DNA from: Leptospirillum sp. | GTDB taxonomy: Bacteria > Nitrospirota > Leptospirillia > Leptospirillales > Leptospirillaceae | Length of the DNA: 64,000 bases | Direction: 5' to 3' | Assembly (NCBI GenBank): GCA_027315205.1 | Contig: DAHUYM010000005.1 | Span: forward strand, 71,638 to 135,637 | Part shown: positions 8,061 through 16,068 of the stretch, one piece after another | Layout: each line of letters opens with the position of its first letter | Numbering within the stretch: position 1 is the stretch's first letter | The notes under the pieces: generated by a model | What the model saw: the letters and a program-made list of their open reading frames with translations, nothing else | Told to the model about the DNA's origin: nothing | The model's database searches: none | Made by a program: the position numbers and the translations under genes

Positions 8061-10019
8061 ATGGCTCTGTTTCGGATCTACCACAATACGCGCACGACGG
8101 TCGCCCGGTTCCAGCAGTCGGTCCTTCGCCGGGTGGTCGGAATCGGGGCACTGTACTCCACCGGATACGGGGACGTGGGGTCATCGATCTACTACGCACT
8201 GGGTGTCACGACAATCTACGCCCAGGGGGCATCGTTTTTGGCCATCGGGGTCGCCGGCATGTTCTTCGTCGCGACGGTCCTTAGCTACGCGGAACTCAGT
8301 TCCGCCATTCCCGAATCCGGCGGCTGTTCCCTTTTCGCCCAAAGGGCTTTCGGGGACGGCGGGGCCTTTTTCGCCGGATGGGCTCTCCTTCTCGACTACA
8401 TCCTGACGCTTGCGATCAGCGCCTTTTCGGTCGGTCCCTACCTCGGCTATTTCTTCCCGATCCTGAAAACCAATCCCCAGGCGAACGTCACCTTCACCGC
8501 GATCCTGATCGGGCTCCTCGTCTTCATCAATATCTTCGGCCTCAAGGAATCGTCCTGGTTCAGCCTCATGCTGACCGGGTTCGACATCCTGACCCAGGTC
8601 TCCCTTATGGCACTGGGAATCGTCTTCCTCCTGAACTTTCACAAGATATGGGCCCAGTTCACCATGGGGGTCGCCCCCACATGGACCCATTTCCTGTACG
8701 GGATCTCGATCGCGATGGTCGCCTATACCGGCATCGAAGCGATCAGCCAGATGGCCGCAGAAGCCCGTGATCCCGGAAAATCCGTCCCCCGGGCGATGTT
8801 CATGACCATGGGCACCACGATTTTCCTGTATGCGGGTATCTCCATGGTGGCCCTTTCCGCCATGGATCCCAAGATCCTTTCCACCACCTGGGTCAACGAT
8901 CCGATCGCCGGAATCGCCTTCTACATGCCCCACGTGAGCCAGTTTCTGGGTCCGTGGATTGCACTTCTGGGAGCTACGATCCTCACCATTGCGGCCAACG
9001 CCGGCCTGATCGGCGTCTCGAGGCTCGCATACTCCATGTCCAACAATTTTCTCATCCACCCGATCTTCCGCCACACGACCGTCCGGTGGCGGACCCCGGT
9101 CTATTCCCTCGTCACGTTCGGAGCCGTGGCCACGATCATCGTCGCCCTCTTTCCCTACCTCGACATCCTGGCCGACCTTTACAACTACGGGGCGATGCTG
9201 GCCTTCACGATGACCCATGCCTCCCTGATCTTGCTCCGCAAGACGCAACCGGACCTCAAACGGCCGTTCAAGGTACCGTTTGCCGTCCGGATCGGGGCGT
9301 GGGAAATTCCTCTTCCGGCGGTCTTCGGCCTCATCGGAACCGGAGGGGTGTTCTTGATGGTCCTCCTGTTCCATAAATACGGTCGCGTCTTCGGAACGGT
9401 CTGGATGGCGGCCGGAATCGCATACTACCTTTGGTTCAGGAAGAAAGAGTCCCTGCCTGTCATGGAGCGTGTCCAGATCACCGAACTCAAGGAACGGCCG
9501 GAAAAACAGACTCCGCACACCCTGTTTCTCGTGGCGACGAGCCCGACCCGCCCGTCCCCCAATCTTCGGGACGTCTGCAAGATCGCCAGGGCCGACAATG
9601 CCAAGGTGACGGTCATCACCGTGATCGAGGTTCCGCTGACGCTGCCGCTCACCGCCGACATGAACGCGGAAGAAAAGACCGCACGCCACACCCTTGACCT
9701 GTGCCAGGCGATCGGCGTCGAGGAAGATGTCATCATGGATACGATCCTGGCGAAAGGAAGGGCGGTAGGTCCCGTCTTGAATTTTCACATCAAGAAGATG
9801 AAGGCGGACACGCTGGTGATCAACGATACCCAATCGGCCATTTCGCGTTCGATCCTGGCATCCGTGGACCGCTCCTCCAACACCGTCACCGTCTGGAGCA
9901 CCCACAGCGTATCCGGGGGCGGACGCACGCCGACGCCAAAACCCCTTCTCACCAAGGAACGCCCGATCGTACTGGAGGAAACCTCTTCCACCCCGCGTCC
10001 ACCGGCAGCGGAAGCCTGA
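8061..10019 (+). CDS. APC superfamily permease with C-terminal UspA-like domain
   Basis: A 652-aa protein. Residues 1 to about 460 form 11-12 hydrophobic helices with APC signatures near the start (GIGALYSTGYGDVGSS) and at YTGIEAISQMAAEARDPGKSVP. After a charged linker, residues about 485-620 (TLFLVATSPTRPSPNLRDVC, KVTVITVIEV, DTLVINDTQ) alternate beta and alpha as in universal stress protein domains. Fusions of APC transporters to cytosolic Usp domains are known and are thought to regulate transport through nucleotide binding. The canonical Usp ATP motif G-2x-G-9x-G-S/T is not evident here (SAISRSILASVDRSSNTVTV sits in its place), so this domain may not bind ATP. The substrate is unknown. 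Confidence 0.86.
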   Translation: MALFRIYHNTRTTVARFQQSVLRRVVGIGALYSTGYGDVGSSIYYALGVTTIYAQGASFLAIGVAGMFFVATVLSYAELSSAIPESGGCSLFAQRAFGDGGAFFAGWALLLDYILTLAISAFSVGPYLGYFFPILKTNPQANVTFTAILIGLLVFINIFGLKESSWFSLMLTGFDILTQVSLMALGIVFLLNFHKIWAQFTMGVAPTWTHFLYGISIAMVAYTGIEAISQMAAEARDPGKSVPRAMFMTMGTTIFLYAGISMVALSAMDPKILSTTWVNDPIAGIAFYMPHVSQFLGPWIALLGATILTIAANAGLIGVSRLAYSMSNNFLIHPIFRHTTVRWRTPVYSLVTFGAVATIIVALFPYLDILADLYNYGAMLAFTMTHASLILLRKTQPDLKRPFKVPFAVRIGAWEIPLPAVFGLIGTGGVFLMVLLFHKYGRVFGTVWMAAGIAYYLWFRKKESLPVMERVQITELKERPEKQTPHTLFLVATSPTRPSPNLRDVCKIARADNAKVTVITVIEVPLTLPLTADMNAEEKTARHTLDLCQAIGVEEDVIMDTILAKGRAVGPVLNFHIKKMKADTLVINDTQSAISRSILASVDRSSNTVTVWSTHSVSGGGRTPTPKPLLTKERPIVLEETSSTPRPPAAEA

Positions 10020-10364
10020 ACTTCAGGATTTCCCCAGAGGTGTGGACTGGGGAGAGGGTCCGTCCGGGATCTTTTCCTCGTATTCGGGACACAGGTCGAT
10101 TGACGTCGTCACCCACATTCAAAAAGAGCCCGAACGTCGAGAACAGGTGCTACCCGGACGATCGGAAGCTTATTGAAGTCCGGTTCGTGATCCTGGAGTT
10201 TCTGCCCGTTGCGGTCCGCCTTCTTCCACGTACATCTTTTCCGCGGTCACGTTGTTGGTCTTGGCGTCCGTGATCGATTTGATGTCACGGCTCCGGACCT
10301 CCGACTCGAGCATCCCCCGGGAATCCCCTCTCCTGTATGACACTGTCCGAAAGTGCGGTTCACG
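10020..10364. other. Intergenic region between the APC-USP gene and cydX
   Basis: It holds a hairpin at 10031-10053 (TCCCCAG, 9-base loop, CTGGGGA) just after the permease stop, without a T-run, and the possible frameshifted remnant described separately at 10109-10313. Nothing else is recognised. Confidence 0.4.
10109..10313 (-). pseudogene. Possible frameshifted small gene remnant downstream of cydX
   Basis: On minus, an ATG at 10313 opens a 47-codon frame (MLESEVRSRDIKSITDAK ...) that stops at 10170-10172. From about 10240 the neighbouring frame reads plausible protein (ADRNGQKLQDHEPDFNKLP ... LFECG) to a stop at 10109-10111. The two halves together look like one coding sequence broken by a single frameshift near 10230-10245. 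The start region has a GGAGAGGGG stretch 12-20 bases upstream. I recognise no family. A short intact 47-aa gene or chance are the alternatives. Confidence 0.3.
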
Positions 10365-10511
10365 TCAGCGGGACGAATTCTTCCGTTCGGGCTCAGCGTC
10401 TTCGCGTTCCCTGAGGATCGACTCGTCGACCTGGACTTCGAGCCACAGAGCATGCATGACGGAGAGCAGGACCGCCATCGTGATTCCTATAAACCATGTG
10501 AAATACCACAT
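10365..10511 (-). CDS. cydX: Cytochrome bd oxidase small subunit CydX
   Basis: A 48-aa protein, short enough to be missed by ordinary gene calling. It begins MWYFTWFIGITMAVLLSVMH and continues ALWLE, matching the CydX/YbgT consensus MWYFxW ... NALWLE in order and spacing. It has one transmembrane helix followed by an acidic and then basic 23-residue tail, longer than the 37-aa E. coli CydX. It lies 28 bases downstream of cydB with a GAGGAT ribosome binding site. CydX packs against CydA and stabilises the haem groups of the bd complex. The position as third gene of cydABX supports the call. Confidence 0.93.
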   Translation of the reverse strand: MWYFTWFIGITMAVLLSVMHALWLEVQVDESILREREDAEPERKNSSR

Positions 10512-10539
10512 CGTCCGTATCCTCGCTTCCTTCGCGTAC

Positions 10540-11679
10540 TCAGTAGAGCGTATGTTCGTCCTTCCGGACGGAGGATTCGGTGATCTTTCCCCGCATGACC
10601 CGATAACACCAACCGGTATAGCCCACCACCACCGGGGTCAGAAGAATGGTCGCCCAGAACATCAAGAGAAGGGTCAGGCGGCTCGAGACGCTGTCCCACA
10701 CCGTGAGGCTGCTGACCGGATCGAACTTCGACGGGATGAGAAAGGGAAAGAGGGACACCCCCGCGGTCGCGACCACTCCGACCTGGGAAAGAGACGAACC
10801 CACGAAACCCAATAAGGGCCTTTCGATCCTGGTGGCCAGAAACACCAGCGCGATTCCCAGGTAGACCAGTGCCGGAACGGCCCAGAGCGCCGGGTGGTCA
10901 TGGAAATTGTGAAGCCAGGCTCCGGACTCCCGGACGACCGTTTTCGCGAGGGGATCCGGAAGTCCCCCAGGATTGTCGCCCCCCGTAATCCGGTACCCCG
11001 GGACCCCCCGGGCGATCCATACCCCGCCCAGGAGGAATGCCAACCCCAGGAGAACACCGAATCCCCGGGCCGCCAGGATGGCCCTGGACTGGAGAACTCC
11101 TTCCGTGCGCACCACAAGATAGTTCGCACCGTGGAACAGAACCATGAGAAGGCCGATGCCCCCCGCCACGAGAGTGAACGGCGTAAAGAGATCCCAGAAC
11201 GACCCCGTGAAATAAGAGCGCATGTCCCGGTCGAAACGGAATCCGACCCCTTCGAAAAGAGTGCCGAACGCCACGCCGAACACGACCGGGGGAACGGCTC
11301 CTCCGATAAAAAGCCCCCAGTCCCAGACCTTTCGCCAAACCAAATTGGAAATCTTGCTCCGGTAATCGAACCCGACCGGGCGAAAGAAAAGCGACCACAG
11401 GACAAGAAGCATGGCCCAATAAAACCCCGAGAATGCCGTCGCGTACACCAGTGGCCAGGCGGCGAACACCGCCCCGCCGGCCGTGATGAACCAGACCTGA
11501 TTCCCTTCCCAGTGCGGCCCGATACTGTTGATCAGGACGCGTCGCTCGGAATCGGTCCGGCCTACGAAGGGCAGAAGGGCGCCCACGCCCATGTCGAACC
11601 CGTCCATGACCGCAAAGCCGCACAGTAGGACAAGAACCAGAACCCACCAGAGAAACTTCAGAGCGGCGTAATCAAACAT
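10540..11679 (-). CDS. cydB: Cytochrome bd ubiquinol oxidase subunit II
   Basis: A 379-aa protein, the usual CydB length. The N-terminal GFAVMDGFDMGVGALLPFVG and SIGPHWEGNQVWFITAGGAVFAAWP are CydB signatures. About eight to nine hydrophobic helices follow, including PFTLVAGGIGLLMVLFHGANYL. CydB is the structural partner of CydA in the inner-membrane quinol:O2 oxidoreductase. It follows cydA by 29 bases and precedes cydX. I see no sign of truncation. Confidence 0.96.
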   Translation of the reverse strand: MFDYAALKFLWWVLVLVLLCGFAVMDGFDMGVGALLPFVGRTDSERRVLINSIGPHWEGNQVWFITAGGAVFAAWPLVYATAFSGFYWAMLLVLWSLFFRPVGFDYRSKISNLVWRKVWDWGLFIGGAVPPVVFGVAFGTLFEGVGFRFDRDMRSYFTGSFWDLFTPFTLVAGGIGLLMVLFHGANYLVVRTEGVLQSRAILAARGFGVLLGLAFLLGGVWIARGVPGYRITGGDNPGGLPDPLAKTVVRESGAWLHNFHDHPALWAVPALVYLGIALVFLATRIERPLLGFVGSSLSQVGVVATAGVSLFPFLIPSKFDPVSSLTVWDSVSSRLTLLLMFWATILLTPVVVGYTGWCYRVMRGKITESSVRKDEHTLY

Positions 11680-11708
11680 GTCTTACCCTTTCTTCCGGTT
11701 TCTTCCGG

Positions 11709-13292
11709 TCAGGCGTCGAGCGGTTCCGGAACGGACTTTAGACCCGGTTTCTCCCCGTCGTAACGTCCCGTGTGCAGAGTCGACGGGCCCATCCGGGCGA
11801 ACCGGAACATGAGGTACAGCTCGACGGCCAGAAGAATCGTATAGAAAAGGACGAAACCTCCGAGCGAGATCAAAACGCTTCGGGCCGACAGGGTGGAGAC
11901 CGAGTCCCAGGTGGGAAGGACACCGTAGATCGACCACGGCTGACGGCCGTACTCGGCGACGAACCAGCCCAACTCGCTCGCCAAGTAGGGCATCGGGATA
12001 AAATACAGGGCCCAGAGGAGGAGCCACCGTTTTTTTTCGCAGGCGTTCCGGCTGGAAAAATAAAACGCCAGGGCAAAGAGGACGAGAAAGGAAAAACCCA
12101 GTCCGACCATGATCCGGAACGTCCAGAACAGGGGAGTCACCTTCGGTATCGTGCCCAAGGCTGCCCGATGGATCTCCTCGCTCGTGGCCTTCGATACGTC
12201 CGGCGAATACTGCTTCAGAAGAAGTCCGAAACCCAGATCCCCTTTTGTCTTATCGAACTCCGAACGGGCCGACCGATTTTTCGGGTCCGCCCTCAGGGCT
12301 TCGAGCGAGGTTAACGCACGTATACCGCTCCGGATCCTCTTTTCGTTCGTTTCCAGGATCTCCCGGATTCCGGGAATCGGTTCGTCGAAGGACCGGGTCG
12401 CGATCAACCCCAACACCCACGGGATCCGTATCGCGTAATCGTTCTTCATCTGCTCCTGGTCGGGGATGGCAAACAGGTTGAAGCTGGCCGGCGCCGGTTC
12501 CGTCTTCCACATCGCCTCCATCGCGGCGAGTTTGGTTTTCTGGCCCAGGTCGTCCAAGTATCCGGATTCATCGCCCAAGATGATGACAGACAGCGACGAA
12601 GCGAGTCCGAACGCCGCAGCGATCCGGAAGGACCGCTTCGCGAACTCCGTGTCCCGCCCTTTCAGGAGGTACCAGGAACTGATCCCCAGTACGAAAAGCG
12701 ACGCCGTGACATATCCGGCGCTCACGGTATGCACGAACTTGGCCTGGGCGACCGGATTCAGGAAAAGGGCCCATATGCTGTCGAGCTCCATTCTCATGGT
12801 CTGCGGATTGAAACTCGCTCCGACCGGGTTCTGCATCCATCCGTTCGCCACGAGGATCCAGAGCGCGGACAGATTGGTTCCCGTGGCGGTCAGGACCGTG
12901 ACGGCCAGGTGCCCCTCCTTTGAAAGCCGATTCCACCCGAAGAAGAAAAGTCCGATGAACGTGGACTCGAGAAAAAACGCCATCAGGCCTTCGATCGCCA
13001 GGGGGGTCCCGAAGATGTCGCCGACATATTGGGAGTAGTACGCCCAGTTTGTTCCGAATTCGAATTCCATCGTCAGGCCGGTTGTCACCCCCAAAGCGAA
13101 GTTGATGCCGAAAAGCTTTCCCCAGAACCGCGTCATGTCCTTGTAGATGACCTTCCCCGTCATCACATAGACCGTTTCCATGATCACGAGGATATACGTG
13201 AGTCCCAGGGTCAGGGGAACGAAGAGGAAGTGGTAAAGAGCCGTGACGGCGAATTGAAGACGGGACAGGTCAACCAGCTCTTCAGAAATCAT
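11709..13292 (-). CDS. cydA: Cytochrome bd ubiquinol oxidase subunit I
   Basis: A 527-aa protein like E. coli CydA. Haem ligands are visible: His21 in TALYHFLF (b595/d side in family numbering), His188 in KFVHTVSAGY and Met near residue 405 in FWTFRIMVGLG (the b558 pair). The GRQPW motif is present before the last helices. The Q loop between helices 6 and 7 is long, as in the L-type subfamily. The enzyme reduces O2 to water with quinol without pumping protons and usually has high O2 affinity. It heads cydABX; its leader region holds an inverted repeat. Confidence 0.97.
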   Translation of the reverse strand: MISEELVDLSRLQFAVTALYHFLFVPLTLGLTYILVIMETVYVMTGKVIYKDMTRFWGKLFGINFALGVTTGLTMEFEFGTNWAYYSQYVGDIFGTPLAIEGLMAFFLESTFIGLFFFGWNRLSKEGHLAVTVLTATGTNLSALWILVANGWMQNPVGASFNPQTMRMELDSIWALFLNPVAQAKFVHTVSAGYVTASLFVLGISSWYLLKGRDTEFAKRSFRIAAAFGLASSLSVIILGDESGYLDDLGQKTKLAAMEAMWKTEPAPASFNLFAIPDQEQMKNDYAIRIPWVLGLIATRSFDEPIPGIREILETNEKRIRSGIRALTSLEALRADPKNRSARSEFDKTKGDLGFGLLLKQYSPDVSKATSEEIHRAALGTIPKVTPLFWTFRIMVGLGFSFLVLFALAFYFSSRNACEKKRWLLLWALYFIPMPYLASELGWFVAEYGRQPWSIYGVLPTWDSVSTLSARSVLISLGGFVLFYTILLAVELYLMFRFARMGPSTLHTGRYDGEKPGLKSVPEPLDA

Positions 13293-13603
13293 GGAATGCT
13301 CCCGTGGATTTTTTGAGGGACAGAATCCGTTTTCGACGTTTAAGGATATCCTCCGATGTCCTGTCCCTGTCTCAAGCTTTTCGACGGAGAAGAGATCACA
13401 TCAGGCCACCGTCCCGAGATTGCTTGATTCCGGACATCCGATTCCTTCGAAACCGTCTCCGGAGATCTCCTCTCGATCCGGACGATCGAGGATCGTTCCT
13501 TTTCCTGGGCTCTCGATCGGGGGAAGAACGGTCTTCCAGGTCTTGCCAGGTGGATGGGAATCAGCGGCCGGACCCTCTTTACACAGGACCGGAGAACGTA
13601 CCC
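13293..13603. other. Intergenic region upstream of cydA, with inverted repeat
   Basis: This region should carry the cydABX promoter on minus. TTGAGGGACAG (13313-13323) and CTGTCCC (13361-13367), followed by TCTCAA, form an interrupted inverted repeat that would fold in the cydA leader 20-80 bases before the start. GGATATCC lies in the loop. No clear FNR or ArcA site and no open frame with coding character were seen in the rest. Confidence 0.4.
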
Positions 13604-15013
13604 CTATTCCACCGGTTTGCCGAAAGAGCCCGTTCCGTTCAGGGTCGAACGGTAAAGAAGCACATACACCACCCCCGTCCACAGGATCGTCGGGATCGAA
13701 ACACCGGTTTTCGCGATCCACCCGGGAGCGATCCTTCCTACGCCGTAGAAAAAAAGAATACCGGTGCCGAGGCTCAGGATCCCCGTCAGGTTGAACCCGT
13801 TTCGGAACCAGTAGGAGCCTTCGGATGAGGCAGAAAATAGGCTTTCTTCGTGGAACCGGCCTTTCCTGAAAAGGAGGTAGTCGACCAGAACCAGTGTCCA
13901 GAGGGGAATGAAAACCCCCCCGATCGTCGTCAGGAAGTCGGTGAAATAACCGATGAAAGAGGTAAAGAAGAGGGGAATGAACGCGGTGAACACCTGGACC
14001 GTGCTCACCGCGGAAAGCGCTGCGAAGGGTCGGAGGGTACGGTTCTTTTTCCGTGCGAAAGCCAGAAGGGCCATGCCTGCGCCGTACAGGTTGCTGGCGC
14101 TGACGCTGACAGAAGACAGGAGGATCACGGACAGCGCGACGTAGGACAGGCCCAGACTGGCCATGAGCTGCGAAGGGTCGGCATCGGATGGATCGAGATC
14201 CCCTCCCCGCGCAAGCCCGATCCCGATAACCCCGACGGCTCCCACCAGGACGAACCAGGCCTGTCCGACCCAGAGACCCAGCCAGGAACCCAGGGCCGCC
14301 CCGGTTCCGGACTTCGAAAACCGGGCAAAATCGCCAACCTGGAGCCATGTCCAGATATTGATGAATGTGATATCGATCAGCTGGGGGACCGAAAGGGACG
14401 ACGCCGTGGCATGGAAGGAAAGGATCTGGTGAAGGTTCCACCGGTTCAGAACGTGCCAGGTTTCGATGCCGCCGAATCCCAGGAGAAGGAACGAGGACAC
14501 CCATTTCAGGATCTTGATGCTGACGTGGCCGAGGGAAGCGACGATTCCCTGCAGGACGGCGATCGCGAGGATCGCGAAGGCCAGGGGAATCTTTCCCGGC
14601 GACGCGTCTCCGACGGGATTGCCAGCCGTCTCCCAGATCCGGACCAGCGAAGCCGCCCCGATATACGTGGTGACCGTGGTCCATCCGATCTGGACCACGG
14701 TCTCGGAAATGCCCAGGAGAAGGTTCGAACCTCTCATGCCCAGAACGGGGCGGGCGAGGACGACCGTGGTGGCTCCATACCGGAAGGCGATATATGCCAG
14801 GGTCGCCCAGGGAAGGATGACAAGGGGTGTCAGGACGAAGGTGTTGAAAAACAGGAACGGAAGTCCAGCCAGCGCGAGTAAGCCGCCGAAATACCAGCTC
14901 GAGGCGTTGGAACCGTCCCCGAACCAATTCCAGAAAAGGTCCAGGAAACTATAGTTCCGGTCGGACGGGGACACGGGCTGGACCCCGTTCGGAGACGCGT
15001 CCGGCCCGGTCAT
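13604..15013 (-). CDS. NCS1 family purine/pyrimidine (or thiamine precursor) permease
   Basis: A 469-aa membrane protein with about 12 helices. The N-terminal motif FWNWFGDGSNASSWYFGGLLALAG resembles the NCS1 start motif (N-x-D-x-x-x-x-x-x-x-GxL in CodB/Mhp1 relatives), and GATTVVLARPVLGMRGSN fits the conserved loop after TM2. Members import cytosine, allantoin, hydantoins, uracil or hydroxymethylpyrimidine with Na+ or H+. No nucleobase-metabolism gene is adjacent, so the substrate is open. The gene diverges from the 60-aa membrane protein gene at 15137. Confidence 0.83.
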   Translation of the reverse strand: MTGPDASPNGVQPVSPSDRNYSFLDLFWNWFGDGSNASSWYFGGLLALAGLPFLFFNTFVLTPLVILPWATLAYIAFRYGATTVVLARPVLGMRGSNLLLGISETVVQIGWTTVTTYIGAASLVRIWETAGNPVGDASPGKIPLAFAILAIAVLQGIVASLGHVSIKILKWVSSFLLLGFGGIETWHVLNRWNLHQILSFHATASSLSVPQLIDITFINIWTWLQVGDFARFSKSGTGAALGSWLGLWVGQAWFVLVGAVGVIGIGLARGGDLDPSDADPSQLMASLGLSYVALSVILLSSVSVSASNLYGAGMALLAFARKKNRTLRPFAALSAVSTVQVFTAFIPLFFTSFIGYFTDFLTTIGGVFIPLWTLVLVDYLLFRKGRFHEESLFSASSEGSYWFRNGFNLTGILSLGTGILFFYGVGRIAPGWIAKTGVSIPTILWTGVVYVLLYRSTLNGTGSFGKPVE

Positions 15014-15075
15014 GTTCCAAGAACCTCAGGCACCGGAACACTCGCCCTGTCGGGGCTTCCCCCTTGACTGCTCGA

Positions 15076-15104
15076 TTGATAAAATCGCATGACAGTGATA
15101 GTGT
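15076..15104 (+). promoter_or_regulatory. Candidate promoter for the 60-aa membrane protein gene
   Basis: TTGATA (15076-15081), a 17-base spacer and TAGTGT (15099-15104) lie 33 bases before the ATG at 15137. TTGACT at 15064 is an alternative -35 without a good -10 at the right distance. Confidence 0.4.
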
Positions 15105-15136
15105 AAAGAACGGGCGATTCAAAAGAAAGGGTTTTT

Positions 15137-15319
15137 ATGTCCGGCAATGAGATCTACGATCACGTCTCTCGCATGAACGTCATCATGGTCTACGGATTCC
15201 TGGCGGTCATGGCGGGCGGGCTTGTCGTTGTCTTTCTTCAGTGGGTCTATCAGCGTTTCATACGCCGGACACCTCCCCAGGAGTATACCGAAAAACCCCG
15301 GCTCTTCCACAAGGACTGA
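15137..15319 (+). CDS. Small single-span membrane protein
   Basis: A 60-aa protein with a charged N-terminus (MSGNEIYDHVSRMN), one hydrophobic helix (about residues 15-35, VIMVYGFLAVMAGGLVVVFL) and a basic cytoplasmic tail (RFIRRTPPQEYTEKP). It has a promoter-like element and an AAAGAAAGGG ribosome binding site of its own. I do not recognise a family. It might be an assembly factor or regulator of a membrane complex, but nothing in the sequence shows which. Confidence 0.68.
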   Translation: MSGNEIYDHVSRMNVIMVYGFLAVMAGGLVVVFLQWVYQRFIRRTPPQEYTEKPRLFHKD

Positions 15320-15366
15320 GACGGCGCTTCTCTCATTACGCCTTCTGAACGATTCGGATCGAAGGA

Positions 15367-16068
15367 ATGTGGATTATCGGTGATGGCGGATCCCCTTTCA
15401 GGGCTCCGGACAATACCCTATCGTCTTTTCAGCTGGCCGTTTCGGAATGGTCGGACGGGGTCCTCGTCTGCGTTAGAAAGACATCGGACGCAGCGTTTGC
15501 CCTTTCCCGGGAAGGGTCGGTCGACGTTTCGGGGGAAAAACGTACGCTCGGATCGATCTCCGAGTCCGAATGGACTACCCTCGCCCTCACCGATTCCCGC
15601 ACGGGTCAGGTTTACAGGCCAACTCCGTTCTCCACCCTCCTTTTCTGGCTTTCCGAAACCCCCGTCAGGGCCTTTTTCGAACCCCTGGGGAGCCTTGCGG
15701 AATCCAGAGAGGATTGCGACGCCCTCATCAAAATCGTGGAATCCGCGAAGCCGAAACGGTCTCCGTCCTATATCCTTCCGCCCCGGTTCGCCGCGCCGTC
15801 CCTGCCGTCGGAATCTCTCTGGACCTTCTATCCCTCGCGCACGGAGCTTCCGCTTCCGGACGGGCGGAAGAATGTCCAGGCGATAGGGTTCGCATCCGAC
15901 CTGAGCAAAGAAACCGTTTCAGGGTTTTCTCGCGTCATGCTCAGGGACCGCGCCGGATTCTCCGAACGGACGGGCCTCAGATTTCCCGGCCTATGGGGCA
16001 TCGTCACCCATTCCCCGTACTTCGCGAGAAAGCGTTATTCCCCCACTCCGCCGGGACCTCGAACATGA
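15367..16068 (+). CDS. Glycerophosphodiester phosphodiesterase-like protein, probably inactive
   Basis: A 233-aa protein. The opening WIIGDGGSPFRAPDNTLSSFQLAVSEWSDGVLVCVRKTSDA runs parallel to the GDPD consensus (x-AHRGxxxxxPENTLxAFxxAxxxGADxxExDVxxTKDG). The catalytic HRG is replaced by GDGG, the metal-binding Glu of PENT by Asp, and ExDV by VCVR; the later HD motif is also missing (ALSREGS). The TIM-barrel frame appears kept while catalytic and Ca/Mg-binding residues are lost, so I infer a non-catalytic homologue. Its stop overlaps the der start by ATGA, implying coupled translation. Confidence 0.62.
   Translation: MWIIGDGGSPFRAPDNTLSSFQLAVSEWSDGVLVCVRKTSDAAFALSREGSVDVSGEKRTLGSISESEWTTLALTDSRTGQVYRPTPFSTLLFWLSETPVRAFFEPLGSLAESREDCDALIKIVESAKPKRSPSYILPPRFAAPSLPSESLWTFYPSRTELPLPDGRKNVQAIGFASDLSKETVSGFSRVMLRDRAGFSERTGLRFPGLWGIVTHSPYFARKRYSPTPPGPRT

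Noticed and set aside
8181-9905. 574-codon open frame antisense to the APC-USP permease
   Set aside because: It is Asp/Gly/Arg/His-rich low-complexity protein, as expected from the reverse frame of GC-rich membrane-protein codons, has no domain, and the plus-strand permease is unambiguous.
13401-14927. 508-codon frame on minus overlapping the NCS1 permease in another frame
   Set aside because: It shares bases with a clear 12-helix permease, is Arg/Pro-rich and has no recognisable family.
15014-15075. GC-rich hairpin-like sequence upstream of the NCS1 permease considered as a riboswitch
   Set aside because: I could not match the conserved core of the TPP, purine, preQ1 or guanidine classes.
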